Shown here: positions 15,285-22,520 of the stretch, in pieces | Numbering within the stretch: position 1 is the stretch's first letter | Layout: the number at the start of each line of letters is the position of its first letter | Virus record (IMG/VR): IMGVR_UViG_3300046468_000496 | Location: 1-48,578 of that record | From: a virus | DNA: 48,578 nucleotides | Reading direction: 5' to 3' (one strand) | The notes under the pieces: generated by a model | Databases searched by the model: none | Seen by the model: the letters and a program-made list of their open reading frames with translations, nothing else | What the model was told of the DNA's origin: nothing | Translations under genes and position numbers: made by a program

Positions 15285-16133
15285 ATGATTGAAAAGATAT
15301 ATATTCCAACAGCATGCCGAGTAGATAATCAGGTAACATACAACAATCTACCTGATGAACTGAAGAAGAGAGTTGTGTTCGTAGTTCAAGAATGGGAAAG
15401 AGAACAATACAAGTATGATGCTGAATATTTGGTTCTCCCATCTGATATCAAGATTGGAACTAAGAATGCTCTTTCTCGCACTCGAAAGGTTATCTACAAA
15501 GCAGCACAAGATGAACGATATGCAATGTTGGATGATGACCTTCATTTCAAGCGCCGCAATTCAAAATACTGGAATGGTGTTTCGAATATGGAGAAGTCTT
15601 CAAAGGTGTGTTCTGATGAAGATGTTCTAGAGATGTTTGATGTATATGATAAGTGGTTGGATAATGGTGTGACCTTCTGTGGATGTGCGCAACAAAACAA
15701 TCCACCTTTCCATAATATTTCTGAAGACAATCGTGCGATGTCATCCTGCTACTGGATCAATGGTTATGATTGGAAAGACAAGATTGAAGAGATGCGACTA
15801 GATGAAGTGAGAGTTGCTCAAGATGTTCTTCTTATCATTGGATTATTATCTCGTGGCTTTAGGAATCGTGTCAGCAACGAATTCATTTTTACTAATCAAA
15901 GCATCGCATCTAAAAAAGAAACATCGGTACACTGGGATGAAACCATGTTCGATGAAGTCCACGAGAATCATAAATTGATTCAATCCATGTACCCTGACCA
16001 TTTCAAGATTCTATATGATTCAGAAGGAAAGCGTATTCCAGGTGGATTCCGTGATATGGGAAAGTTATCAATCTCTTGGACAAAAGCATATAAAGATTCT
16101 CAACTAAATACACTAAATGAATTCCTTACATAA
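15285..16133 (+). CDS. TAGT-like glycosyltransferase, divergent copy
   Basis: 282 residues starting 2 bases after the polymerase stop. IYIPTACR at the start, an IGTKNALSRTRKVIYKAA segment and the acidic YAMLDDDLHF motif are arranged like the GT-A core of the gene that follows: substrate strand, SIPARN-type segment, and the D-D-D/N motif after a helix. It is therefore probably a second, more divergent member of the TET-associated glycosyltransferase type. Predicted role is transfer of a sugar to a modified base or other acceptor. It overlaps the next gene by 17 bases. Confidence 0.6.
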   Translation: MIEKIYIPTACRVDNQVTYNNLPDELKKRVVFVVQEWEREQYKYDAEYLVLPSDIKIGTKNALSRTRKVIYKAAQDERYAMLDDDLHFKRRNSKYWNGVSNMEKSSKVCSDEDVLEMFDVYDKWLDNGVTFCGCAQQNNPPFHNISEDNRAMSSCYWINGYDWKDKIEEMRLDEVRVAQDVLLIIGLLSRGFRNRVSNEFIFTNQSIASKKETSVHWDETMFDEVHENHKLIQSMYPDHFKILYDSEGKRIPGGFRDMGKLSISWTKAYKDSQLNTLNEFLT

Positions 16134-17067
16134 AAACAAATACCCGATATATATTATCTCCAAGGGTCGTGCGGATACTAGGTTCACTGTTCGCTCCCTT
16201 GAAAGAATGAATGTTCCATACCGTGTTGTTATTGAAGAGTCTGAATATGATGACTACAATAAGAACATCGCTGCAGAAAAGATTCTGACATTGCCTACTG
16301 ATTTCCGTGAGAATCCAAAGTATGCTCGCAAGTGTGAGGCAACAGGACTTCTTGGAGGTTCTATTCCTGCCAGAAACTTTGTTTGGGAACACTCTATCAA
16401 AGAAGGTGCAGAACGCCATTGGATTCTTGATGATAATATTCGTGAGTTCTTTAGATTCAACAAGAACCGCCGGCGCAGAGTTGATACAGGTGCTACATTT
16501 AGAGCATGTGAAGATTTTGTTGATCGTTACAAGAATGTAAAGATGGCAGGAATGAACTACACTTACTTTGTTGTTCCATCCGAGAATGTCATCTATAAGA
16601 AACCATACTATCTTAACTCTCGCATTTACAGTTGTATCCTTCTATCAAATGATATTGACATTAGATGGAGAGGTCGTTATAATGAGGACACCGATTTATC
16701 ATTAAGAATTTTGAAAGAAAGAAACTGCACAATGTTATTCAATGCTTTCCTCTGCGGAAAGATTGGCACCCTTACAATGAAGGGTGGTAATACTGAAGAG
16801 GTTTATAATTTCAATGCCGATGATAAAGACTATGATGATCGATATGACTTCGCTAAATCTTTGTTTGATCAACACCCTGATGTTACAGCCATAACAAAGA
16901 AATTCAATCGTTGGCATCACCATGTAGATTACTCTGGTTTTATTCAGAAGCCAATTTACAAAGATGGAATCGTGCCACAACCTGAACTGGGGAACAATGA
17001 ATATGGTATGGTATATCGTAAACCTACGGATCAAGAACAAGTCACAATAGATGCACACTGGGAATGA
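16117..17067 (+). CDS. TET-associated glycosyltransferase (TAGT) family protein
   Basis: 316 residues. It carries the full set of blocks I associate with phage TAGT proteins: YPIYIISKGRADTRFTVRSL, VPYRVVIEESEYDDY, GSIPARNFVWEHSI, GAERHWILDDNIREF, YLNSRIYSCILLSNDI, WRGRYNEDTDLSLRIL and LTMKGGNTEEVY. The DDN and EDTD motifs should bind metal and sugar nucleotide. The family was predicted by comparative genomics to glycosylate hydroxymethylated pyrimidines in phage DNA. No base hydroxylase or hydroxymethylase is visible in this window. Family call strong; acceptor unproven. Confidence 0.85.
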   Translation: MNSLHKNKYPIYIISKGRADTRFTVRSLERMNVPYRVVIEESEYDDYNKNIAAEKILTLPTDFRENPKYARKCEATGLLGGSIPARNFVWEHSIKEGAERHWILDDNIREFFRFNKNRRRRVDTGATFRACEDFVDRYKNVKMAGMNYTYFVVPSENVIYKKPYYLNSRIYSCILLSNDIDIRWRGRYNEDTDLSLRILKERNCTMLFNAFLCGKIGTLTMKGGNTEEVYNFNADDKDYDDRYDFAKSLFDQHPDVTAITKKFNRWHHHVDYSGFIQKPIYKDGIVPQPELGNNEYGMVYRKPTDQEQVTIDAHWE

Positions 17068-17339
17068 AGAAGAATACTAGAAACACAAACGATACAGAAA
17101 ACAATATCTTTGATAGATCAGAAGATAGACAGAATGTCTTTCACGGATGGTGGGGTATGCCAGAATATTCTCACCAAGAATATCAGTATGCTGTCGCAGA
17201 ATTCTATTTTGAAACCGATGAAGACCTTGAAGATTTCATTGCAAAGACAGGAATGGCTATCACAGAAAAAACCAAATCTACATGGTACCCAGATATGCCA
17301 TACAATAAAGATGTAGATCACAGATGGATGGAGGCTTAA
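17064..17339 (+). CDS. conserved small phage protein with WWGMPEY motif
   Basis: 91 residues, overlapping the TAGT gene by 4 bases. Blocks HGWWGMPEYS, AVAEFYFETDEDLEDF and TGMAITEKTKSTWYP recur, from memory, in small phage proteins often encoded near ParB-like or DNA-modification genes, function unknown. The predicted fold is a small alpha/beta domain. The next gene encodes a shorter protein with a similar (V/I)xFxxEEDMxxFxxKxG core, so the two may be diverged duplicates. Its RBS partner is GGAGG at 17329-17333, serving the next gene. Confidence 0.7.
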   Translation: MKKNTRNTNDTENNIFDRSEDRQNVFHGWWGMPEYSHQEYQYAVAEFYFETDEDLEDFIAKTGMAITEKTKSTWYPDMPYNKDVDHRWMEA

Positions 17340-17340
17340 T

Positions 17341-17505
17341 ATGAGAAAAGTTGTTATCAGATTTCCACAGGAAGAAGACATGATAGAATTCGGCAAGAAG
17401 ATTGGAATCAATCATTTTGTCCGCAAGATCAGTTCTTCTCAAAGACCAAGAGTAAAAATCAAATACAAAAAGCCACAGCAGAGCCTAGATTCATTCTTTG
17501 AATAA
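17341..17505 (+). CDS. small protein, 54 aa, possible paralogue of the preceding gene
   Basis: Sequence begins MRKVVIRFPQEEDMIEF and continues GKKIGINHFVRKIS, with a basic middle and a C-terminal SLDSFFE. It has a good ribosome-binding site (GGAGG, 17329-17333), starts right after the upstream stop, and its stop overlaps the next ATG by one base, which supports it as a real gene. The core resembles the EFYFETDEDLEDFIAKTG segment of the preceding protein. The SFFE tail resembles a clamp-binding-like end, which is speculative. Confidence 0.7.
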   Translation: MRKVVIRFPQEEDMIEFGKKIGINHFVRKISSSQRPRVKIKYKKPQQSLDSFFE

Positions 17506-18437
17506 TGTTTTCTCTCACCATATTCAAAAACATATTTGACAACAAGACACATCGAACAATGAAGTTCGATACTCTTGAGTCTTTTGAAAAGTTGCTTTAT
17601 GAATTGAGTAGCCAACCCGGTTACAAACCAAAGAAGGGTGAAAGAAAGCAAGGCTCGCCCTTGATCACACCATCTACATTCCATAAAGATACTACAAGAT
17701 CAAATGCTAATGTCATACAATGGAATGGCTGGGCCGCTCTAGATGTTGATGATTACGAAGGTACCTTTGAAGAAACAATTGAGAAATTCAAGAAGAACTA
17801 TTTCATTTGTTATTCATCCGCATCTTCTACAAAAGAGAAGCCAAAGTTTCGTATGGTTCTCCCATTGACCGAATCTGTCCCAGCAGATAAGTTGCGCCAC
17901 TTTTGGTATGCTCTTAATCACGAGTTCGGTTCGGTCGGAGATGCTCAGACAAAAGATGTGAGTAGAATGTATTATGTTCCTGCACAATATCCTAATGCGC
18001 ATAATTTCATATTTACAAACAAAGCAGATAGAATCAATCCAAATGAATTGATGGATAGACACGAGTTTGTTAGTGGATTTAGAAATTCATTCGAAGATAA
18101 AATGCCAGATGCGATTCGTGAAAAGATAGCCGAATATAAGAAAACCAAACTGACGAACTCTAATTTCACTTGGGGTTCTTATCGTGATTGCCCATTTGTT
18201 AATAAACAACTTGTTCTTGAATACAGGAATATATCGGACTCTGGTTGGTATCATAAGATGTTTCAAATCATGGTTTCTATTTCATCTAGGGCAATGAGAG
18301 CACAATATCCAATTACACCCGAAGAGGTCTCTAAACTCTGTAAAGAGATCGACAATGATACTGGAGGATGGTATAAGAATCGCCCTCTGAATCTTGAAGC
18401 CGCTAGAGCTATTGATTTTTCATTGAAAAGTATCTAA
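17505..18437 (+). CDS. AEP-type primase/primase-polymerase-like protein
   Basis: 310 residues. WAALDVDDYEGT gives the D-x-D of archaeo-eukaryotic-type primases. YSSASSTKEKPKFRMVLPL fits the second, Lys/Arg-containing motif, and DAQTKDVSRMYYVP the third acidic motif, in the order usual for phage and plasmid AEP proteins. The C-terminal about 100 residues are helical, as in primase accessory domains. No DnaG-like gp61 was found in this window, so this is a candidate primase for the gp41 helicase, though gp61 could lie elsewhere. A one-base TAATG overlap with the upstream gene supports the 17505 start. Confidence 0.6.
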   Translation: MFSLTIFKNIFDNKTHRTMKFDTLESFEKLLYELSSQPGYKPKKGERKQGSPLITPSTFHKDTTRSNANVIQWNGWAALDVDDYEGTFEETIEKFKKNYFICYSSASSTKEKPKFRMVLPLTESVPADKLRHFWYALNHEFGSVGDAQTKDVSRMYYVPAQYPNAHNFIFTNKADRINPNELMDRHEFVSGFRNSFEDKMPDAIREKIAEYKKTKLTNSNFTWGSYRDCPFVNKQLVLEYRNISDSGWYHKMFQIMVSISSRAMRAQYPITPEEVSKLCKEIDNDTGGWYKNRPLNLEAARAIDFSLKSI

Positions 18438-18440
18438 GTC

Positions 18441-18569
18441 ATTGATAGTCAAAGAATTATCAATTTTTAGGCATATGGGTGGGAAAAGCCCTAAGCCACT
18501 GAGTATCAACGGGTTAAAGTCCTGTACAACATGGTGATTCTATGTTATAATATATACATAAGATTAATT
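18441..18569 (+). promoter_or_regulatory. cassette-type promoter 4
   Basis: Full copy: TTGATAGTCAA followed by TTATCAATTTTT (about 18441-18469), then GAGTATCAACGGGTT, TAAAGTCCTGTACAA, core promoter TGTACA (18523-18528), 17-bp spacer and TATAAT (18546-18551). There are exactly 18 bases to ATG 18570, including ATAAGATTAATT. Here the GTTGATACTC half site is in inverted orientation relative to copies 2 and 3. Confidence 0.75.
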
Positions 18570-18749
18570 ATGGATATTAAATTCAAAGACACCCTGCTCC
18601 TCAAATCTGGCGAAACCGTCAGATTCAATACCGCGATGGTTGACCTCGCGACCGGTGAAAACTGGTTCAACTCGGCACTCATCAGCCCTACAGGCAAGAT
18701 GATTTCTCTCATCAAATTTACGCTCGATGATGTGAAGGAGGTCATATAA
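18570..18749 (+). CDS. small hypothetical protein controlled by cassette 4
   Basis: 59 residues, beginning MDIKFKDTLLLKSGETV. It looks like a small beta-rich domain (alternating charged and hydrophobic residues, SGETVRFNTAMVDLATGENW). Not recognised. The start at 18570 was set by the conserved leader; an upstream GTG would lie in the promoter. Codons look richer in C and G than neighbours, as for the other cassette-controlled genes. The stop overlaps the ATG of the GNAT gene by one base. Confidence 0.65.
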   Translation: MDIKFKDTLLLKSGETVRFNTAMVDLATGENWFNSALISPTGKMISLIKFTLDDVKEVI

Positions 18750-19168
18750 TGACTTACGTCCGAGTTTATAATCTCGAGCGAACCTGGCCCCCATCGGATG
18801 TTCTTCGATGGTGTTCTAAAAATCATTTCGGTGTTTACCGAGAGGCTGATGGTCATATCTGTGGTGGATTAATTCATACCGAATTGAAGAGATGTTTGAA
18901 AGAAGACCGCGGCTATCTGATCATGGCACATGATGGTGAGAAATGGACTGGATGGGGTCTGGCATACAAAGACGAAGGAATGAAGATGTTTCAGTGCTAT
19001 GTTCCAGTTCGACAACGAAGAAAAGGAATCGGTTCTCGACTATTGAAAAAAGCATGCAGTATATTAGGACGAGTAGAAGTCTATGATATCAGTACATCTA
19101 ATAAATTTTTTAAAGCTAACGGTCTCACAAAAGGTGATGCCATCACAGGAAGAAAACTAAAAACTTGA
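18749..19168 (+). CDS. GNAT-family N-acetyltransferase
   Basis: 139 residues. The acetyl-CoA binding motif A is clear: MFQCYVPVRQRRKGIGSRLLKKA (R/Q-x-x-G-x-G/A type), preceded by the GWGLAYKDEG strand and followed by VEVYDISTSNKFFKANGL, the usual motif B with an Asn and Phe-Tyr-like pair. Acts on an unknown amine substrate. It is the second gene of the cassette 4 operon, so probably co-regulated with the 59-aa protein. Family confident. Confidence 0.8.
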   Translation: MTYVRVYNLERTWPPSDVLRWCSKNHFGVYREADGHICGGLIHTELKRCLKEDRGYLIMAHDGEKWTGWGLAYKDEGMKMFQCYVPVRQRRKGIGSRLLKKACSILGRVEVYDISTSNKFFKANGLTKGDAITGRKLKT

Positions 19169-19170
19169 TT

Positions 19171-19347
19171 ATGGATAATAAACTAAGAATGAAATTGTGG
19201 ACGGATTTAGATTCGCCAAAACCGAGCTGGGAAACATTCAAACGGATGATGCCAGCGTGCGACAATGATCCTCGTGCTGTAAAAGCAAGATGGCTTCGAA
19301 AAAAGATAATTGATTTCAAATCTAAGAACTTTGCGAACCCGTCATAA
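19171..19347 (+). CDS. small hypothetical protein, 58 aa
   Basis: Basic, tryptophan-containing 58-residue protein (MDNKLRMKLWTDLDSPK, then RAVKARWLRKKII). Not recognised. The ATG at 19171 lies 2 bases after the GNAT stop, and an upstream TTG overlaps it. It could be a small nucleic-acid-binding protein from its charge, which is a guess. Confidence 0.5.
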   Translation: MDNKLRMKLWTDLDSPKPSWETFKRMMPACDNDPRAVKARWLRKKIIDFKSKNFANPS

Positions 19348-19350
19348 TGA

Positions 19351-19385
19351 TTGACATAACACTATAACCTGATATTATATAACAT
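19351..19385 (+). promoter_or_regulatory. leaderless promoter
   Basis: TTGACA (19351-19356), 16-bp spacer, extended TGA-TATTAT (19373-19378), 7 bases to ATG 19386. The spacer shares the ATAACCTGA block with the clamp promoter. Confidence 0.75.
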
Positions 19386-19694
19386 ATGAACATTGAAGAT
19401 ATAGAAAAACAATATTTTAATTCCTTACCTATGAACCCATCTATAAAATTTCGTGATGGAGTTCTTTCGATACAAGCATCCCCCTTTCATTATTGTCATC
19501 CAAAGCATGATCACGGCCCTTATAATCGTGTAGAAGTTGCGTATATGATCGACGATAAATTTCAAAGGATACCTGAACTTATAGATGTCGGCGCCGATGA
19601 TGTTTATGGATATGTAGATATCAGAGAAGTGATCGCTCTTCTTATTGATGAAGGTTACACAGAAAAAGAAATAGTAGCTGCATTGCCTCGATAA
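19386..19694 (+). CDS. hypothetical protein, first gene of the sugar-kinase operon
   Basis: 102 residues. Contains a His/Cys-rich segment (SPFHYCHPKHDHGPYN) that could bind a metal, then a predicted beta-strand and a C-terminal helix (YTEKEIVAALP). Not recognised. Its stop overlaps the ATG of the nucleotidyltransferase-kinase fusion by one base, so translation is likely coupled. Confidence 0.6.
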   Translation: MNIEDIEKQYFNSLPMNPSIKFRDGVLSIQASPFHYCHPKHDHGPYNRVEVAYMIDDKFQRIPELIDVGADDVYGYVDIREVIALLIDEGYTEKEIVAALPR

Positions 19695-20782
19695 TGAGTA
19701 AAGTATTTGTATCTGGTTGTTATGACATTCTACACGCTGGTCATATTCAATTCTTAAAAGAAGCCAAGGGACTTGGCGAGGAATTGATTGTATGTGTACC
19801 TTCTGATGAAGTTTTATTTCTCTGTAAGAACAGACGACCTAGTATACCTCTCGACCACAAGATTGAGATTCTGAAAAATCTACCTTTTGTAGATGATGTT
19901 GTTGTAGGTTCTAATATAGAAGATATTGGCTTGAATTTCAAAGATATCATAAAAGATATATCACCAGATATTTTAGTTGCGACTGAAGACGATGATTTTT
20001 GGTTTCAGAAAGAAAATCTTTGCGAGAAAATTGGAGTAGAATATAGAATTCTACCAAAGACTTCACCAGAGTTTGAACCAGTATCGACATCTTCAATCAT
20101 TGATAATATTCTAGCACCCCAAGAGGTGCCAATGAGAGTAGATTTGGCAGGAGGCTGGCTCGATGTACCTGAGCACGCACGATGCGACGGCTTCGTTGTA
20201 AACTGTGCAATATCGCCAAATGTCTCTTTAACAAATTGGATGTATGAAAAACAATCCGGTCTAGGTGGTAGCGCAGCTTGGGCTCATCTGAACGGAAAAG
20301 ATGCAGTGGAGAGCGAATTGAATATGGGTGTTGGTTGGCAAGACGCAGCCATAATAAAAGAAACAGGACTTTGTGCGTGGAAGAGCGATGATCGACCACA
20401 TTTATCTATTAAAAGAAGTGGAGATATACTCAAAGGCAAGATGGCATTATGGCATACTGGAAATTCACACAACACACCTGCATATTCCAATCTAGTTCGT
20501 GATTATGATTTACTGGCAGCCGCGAGTCGCACTGCGATGCTCGGTGTACAAAATAATGACCTGGGTATGTTATGTGATGCAATCAATTTAAATTATAATG
20601 TTCAGATAAAAGAGGGCATGGCACCATTACCAGATATTGGCGCACCACTTGCAAGGAAATATTGTGGCGGAGGTCATGGTGGATATGCTTTATATGTATT
20701 TAGTGATTTATCCTTTCGCGACGACTTTATATCATCCACAGTAAATACTATTAAAATCGAACCTTATATAAATTATGAATGA
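19694..20782 (+). CDS. nucleotidyltransferase-GHMP kinase fusion (sugar activation)
   Basis: 362 residues, two domains. Residues 1-about 135 are a cytidylyltransferase-fold domain: VFVSGCYDILHAGHIQFL with HxGH at 14-17, then PSDEVLF and FEPVSTSSIIDNI, similar to the HldE/RfaE nucleotidyltransferase half. From about 143 a GHMP kinase begins with MRVDLAGGWLDVP, the motif 1 form of fucokinase and HddA heptose kinases, followed by SGLGGSAAWAHL (motif 2) and GGGHGGYALY (motif 3). The predicted reactions are phosphorylation at a sugar C1 and nucleotide transfer, making an activated fucose- or heptose-like sugar. The kinase is shorter than usual. It could feed the window's glycosyltransferases. Confidence 0.75.
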   Translation: MSKVFVSGCYDILHAGHIQFLKEAKGLGEELIVCVPSDEVLFLCKNRRPSIPLDHKIEILKNLPFVDDVVVGSNIEDIGLNFKDIIKDISPDILVATEDDDFWFQKENLCEKIGVEYRILPKTSPEFEPVSTSSIIDNILAPQEVPMRVDLAGGWLDVPEHARCDGFVVNCAISPNVSLTNWMYEKQSGLGGSAAWAHLNGKDAVESELNMGVGWQDAAIIKETGLCAWKSDDRPHLSIKRSGDILKGKMALWHTGNSHNTPAYSNLVRDYDLLAAASRTAMLGVQNNDLGMLCDAINLNYNVQIKEGMAPLPDIGAPLARKYCGGGHGGYALYVFSDLSFRDDFISSTVNTIKIEPYINYE

Positions 20783-20960
20783 TATAATTGATAATCTACA
20801 AGAGAAGTGTTTTGCAATGCTAGGCACCATCAATGTGCTTAAACAATCCGAGGCTCAAACTGATGAACTCACAAATAAATTTAATACAGATGTGACAGAA
20901 CTTATGCAGGCTATTTCGCCATTCTTCACTCAACAACCCCCACATGATGATGAATTATGA
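20775..20960 (+). CDS. small hypothetical protein, 61 aa
   Basis: Mostly helical (MNDIIDNLQEKCFAML, then DELTNKFNTDVTELMQAI) with a Pro/Asp tail. It overlaps the fusion gene by 8 bases and the next mini-gene by 4, so it belongs to one translationally coupled string. No family recognised. Confidence 0.55.
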   Translation: MNDIIDNLQEKCFAMLGTINVLKQSEAQTDELTNKFNTDVTELMQAISPFFTQQPPHDDEL

Positions 20961-21061
20961 AAAATGAAAAGCAAGCAGAAGATTCTTTAAAGATACTTAT
21001 TTCCCTTGGTGCCATGATGGCACTACTAATAACAATCACAATATTGAAATATATAATATAA
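20957..21061 (+). CDS. single-pass membrane miniprotein, 34 aa
   Basis: A charged N-terminus (MKNEKQAEDS) then one hydrophobic segment (LISLGAMMALLITITIL) and a short Lys-containing tail. ATGA overlap upstream and a TAATG overlap downstream support translation. Function unknown; the size fits a phage membrane modulator. Confidence 0.55.
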   Translation: MKNEKQAEDSLKILISLGAMMALLITITILKYII

Positions 21062-21357
21062 TGGCAAAAATAAAATTATTAAAAGATAGTAAAGAGATTT
21101 ACTTTAAAAGTGTAACTGAATACGAGTTAGAAGTCGGAGGCAAACCTTTGATGATTCATCTTGTAGAAGATTCAAATGAAGGCGAAGTATATTACAAACA
21201 CGAAGATAATACTTGGACTGTGAACCAACCCGATTGGATTTCGGAAATAGGTGAAAATGATTGGGGTGAATCAATTTTTGAACAAACATTATGGGAAAAC
21301 ATTAGTGGTATGATACCTGATGATGAGATTTACACACACGAAGATGATGAACTATGA
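21061..21357 (+). CDS. hypothetical acidic protein, 98 aa
   Basis: Acidic protein, probably beta-rich (FKSVTEYELEVGGKPLMIHL), with an aromatic middle (NTWTVNQPDWISEIG) and an Asp/Glu end. Not recognised. Overlaps both neighbours, so it is part of the same operon. Confidence 0.6.
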   Translation: MAKIKLLKDSKEIYFKSVTEYELEVGGKPLMIHLVEDSNEGEVYYKHEDNTWTVNQPDWISEIGENDWGESIFEQTLWENISGMIPDDEIYTHEDDEL

Positions 21358-21560
21358 AAATAACATTAGAACAATACGAAGAAAAAATCACTATTGAAAC
21401 AGAAGATAATGGTCTGATGGTTTCAGAATTTATGGATCATTTATACAGCCTTTCAGTTGCCGCAGGTTACAACCCTCTTTCTGTCGCTGATGCAATGTAT
21501 CAAAAGGGTTCAGATATGACTGAATCTTGTGATACTGGAGAAGGATTATATGATGAATAA
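21354..21560 (+). CDS. small hypothetical protein, 68 aa
   Basis: Two parts: a beta-like start (MKITLEQYEEKITIETED) and a helix (MVSEFMDHLYSLSVAAGY) ending in an acidic tail. Not recognised. The end of the gene supplies the GGAGAAGG ribosome-binding site for the next gene. Confidence 0.6.
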   Translation: MKITLEQYEEKITIETEDNGLMVSEFMDHLYSLSVAAGYNPLSVADAMYQKGSDMTESCDTGEGLYDE

Positions 21561-21798
21561 TAATTATAACAATGATGAAACCAAGGTGGTCTATGACGAT
21601 AAGTGTATTATCACACAAGAAGTAAAGATGATTGATGTCGAAGGCGAGATACTAGAATACAAGCATAAAGATTATATAAAAGCCGTCATTGGTAAATCTG
21701 TTGCTCTCAAACTTTTCTATGATCCATCCTGTGATAGATATATAGGAGAAAAAAGTAGAATGCCTTTCGTTACAAAGGGACCAGACAGATTAAAATAA
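21550..21798 (+). CDS. small hypothetical protein, 82 aa
   Basis: Asn-rich start (MMNNNYNNDE), then a probable small beta domain (KVVYDDKCIITQEVKMIDVE). Start 21550 chosen because GGAGAAGG (21537-21544) is correctly spaced; ATG 21553 is equally possible. Not recognised. Confidence 0.55.
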   Translation: MMNNNYNNDETKVVYDDKCIITQEVKMIDVEGEILEYKHKDYIKAVIGKSVALKLFYDPSCDRYIGEKSRMPFVTKGPDRLK

Positions 21799-21799
21799 T

Positions 21800-22099
21800 A
21801 TGAATTATACAGAACTAGAAAAACTTGTCCTTGAATGGGCAGATGAAAAAGGAATACTTGATAAATCAAATCCAATTAAACAGATTGGTAAGACTCAAGA
21901 AGAATTAACCGAGACCCTAATCGCACTCGTTGAATCAGATGATGAGGAGATTAAAGATGGAATCGGTGATATGTTAGTAACAATTATCATTCTCTCAAAG
22001 TTATGTGATTTAACGACTACGGAATGCCTAGAAGCCGCATATGATGTGATTAAGACTAGAAAGGGCAAAATGGTAAATGGATTATTCGTCAAAGAGTAA
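21800..22099 (+). CDS. MazG-like nucleotide pyrophosphohydrolase
   Basis: 99 residues. It has the helical MazG layout: EWADEKGILDKSNPIKQ, KTQEELTETLIAL (first E-x-x-E metal motif), EEIKDGIGDMLVTIIIL (E...D second motif), then ECLEAAYDVIKTRKGKM. These enzymes hydrolyse (d)NTPs to monophosphates. Roles suggested in phages are dNTP pool control or lowering ppGpp; the substrate cannot be read from sequence. Shorter than bacterial MazG, typical of phage single-domain versions. Confidence 0.8.
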   Translation: MNYTELEKLVLEWADEKGILDKSNPIKQIGKTQEELTETLIALVESDDEEIKDGIGDMLVTIIILSKLCDLTTTECLEAAYDVIKTRKGKMVNGLFVKE

Positions 22100-22505
22100 A
22101 TTGCAAGAAGAAATCCTTGATGCTTATAAGTCTCACGATAAGACTTCAGACAGTCTTGTAATGTGGGGAGTAAGTGCGATTCTACCACAAGAGATTGGAG
22201 ATATACAGGAAGACTATACACCTTTAGATTTTGTAATAAAGATTATTAAAAGTTCTGATGGAGATAAAATCGTAGCACAAATTGATGAGATAGAAATAAG
22301 ACAACTTGCTTATAATCTCAAAAATAGATTTGATTGTACCAAAGATGTTATATTTCAGATTGGCAAATTAACAATATCCAAACAGGATTATGCTTGGCTT
22401 GATGAGATAATCGAAAGCAAAAAGAAAAAAAGAAGAAGTACTCGTCTCGCAGATATTGCGTTGGGTAATTACATGAAAGAAGTTATTGACTTCTACGATG
22501 ATTAA
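22077..22505 (+). CDS. hypothetical protein upstream of uvsX
   Basis: 142 residues, charged and largely helical, with a basic patch ESKKKKRRSTRLADIA near the C-terminus. It overlaps the MazG-like gene by 23 bases and ends 15 bases before uvsX; the uvsX -35 lies within its last codons. Not recognised. I considered UvsY because of size and location, but no UvsY-like blocks are visible. Confidence 0.6.
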   Translation: MDYSSKSKLQEEILDAYKSHDKTSDSLVMWGVSAILPQEIGDIQEDYTPLDFVIKIIKSSDGDKIVAQIDEIEIRQLAYNLKNRFDCTKDVIFQIGKLTISKQDYAWLDEIIESKKKKRRSTRLADIALGNYMKEVIDFYDD

Positions 22506-22520
22506 TATATTATATACACT
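22486..22520 (+). promoter_or_regulatory. leaderless promoter of uvsX
   Basis: TTGACT (22486-22491), 16-bp spacer, TATTAT (22508-22513), 7 bases to ATG 22521. The -35 overlaps the end of the upstream gene. Confidence 0.65.

Noticed and set aside
22077-22505. UvsY recombination mediator
   Set aside because: Size and position beside uvsX fit, but no UvsY-like sequence blocks could be matched, so it was left as hypothetical.
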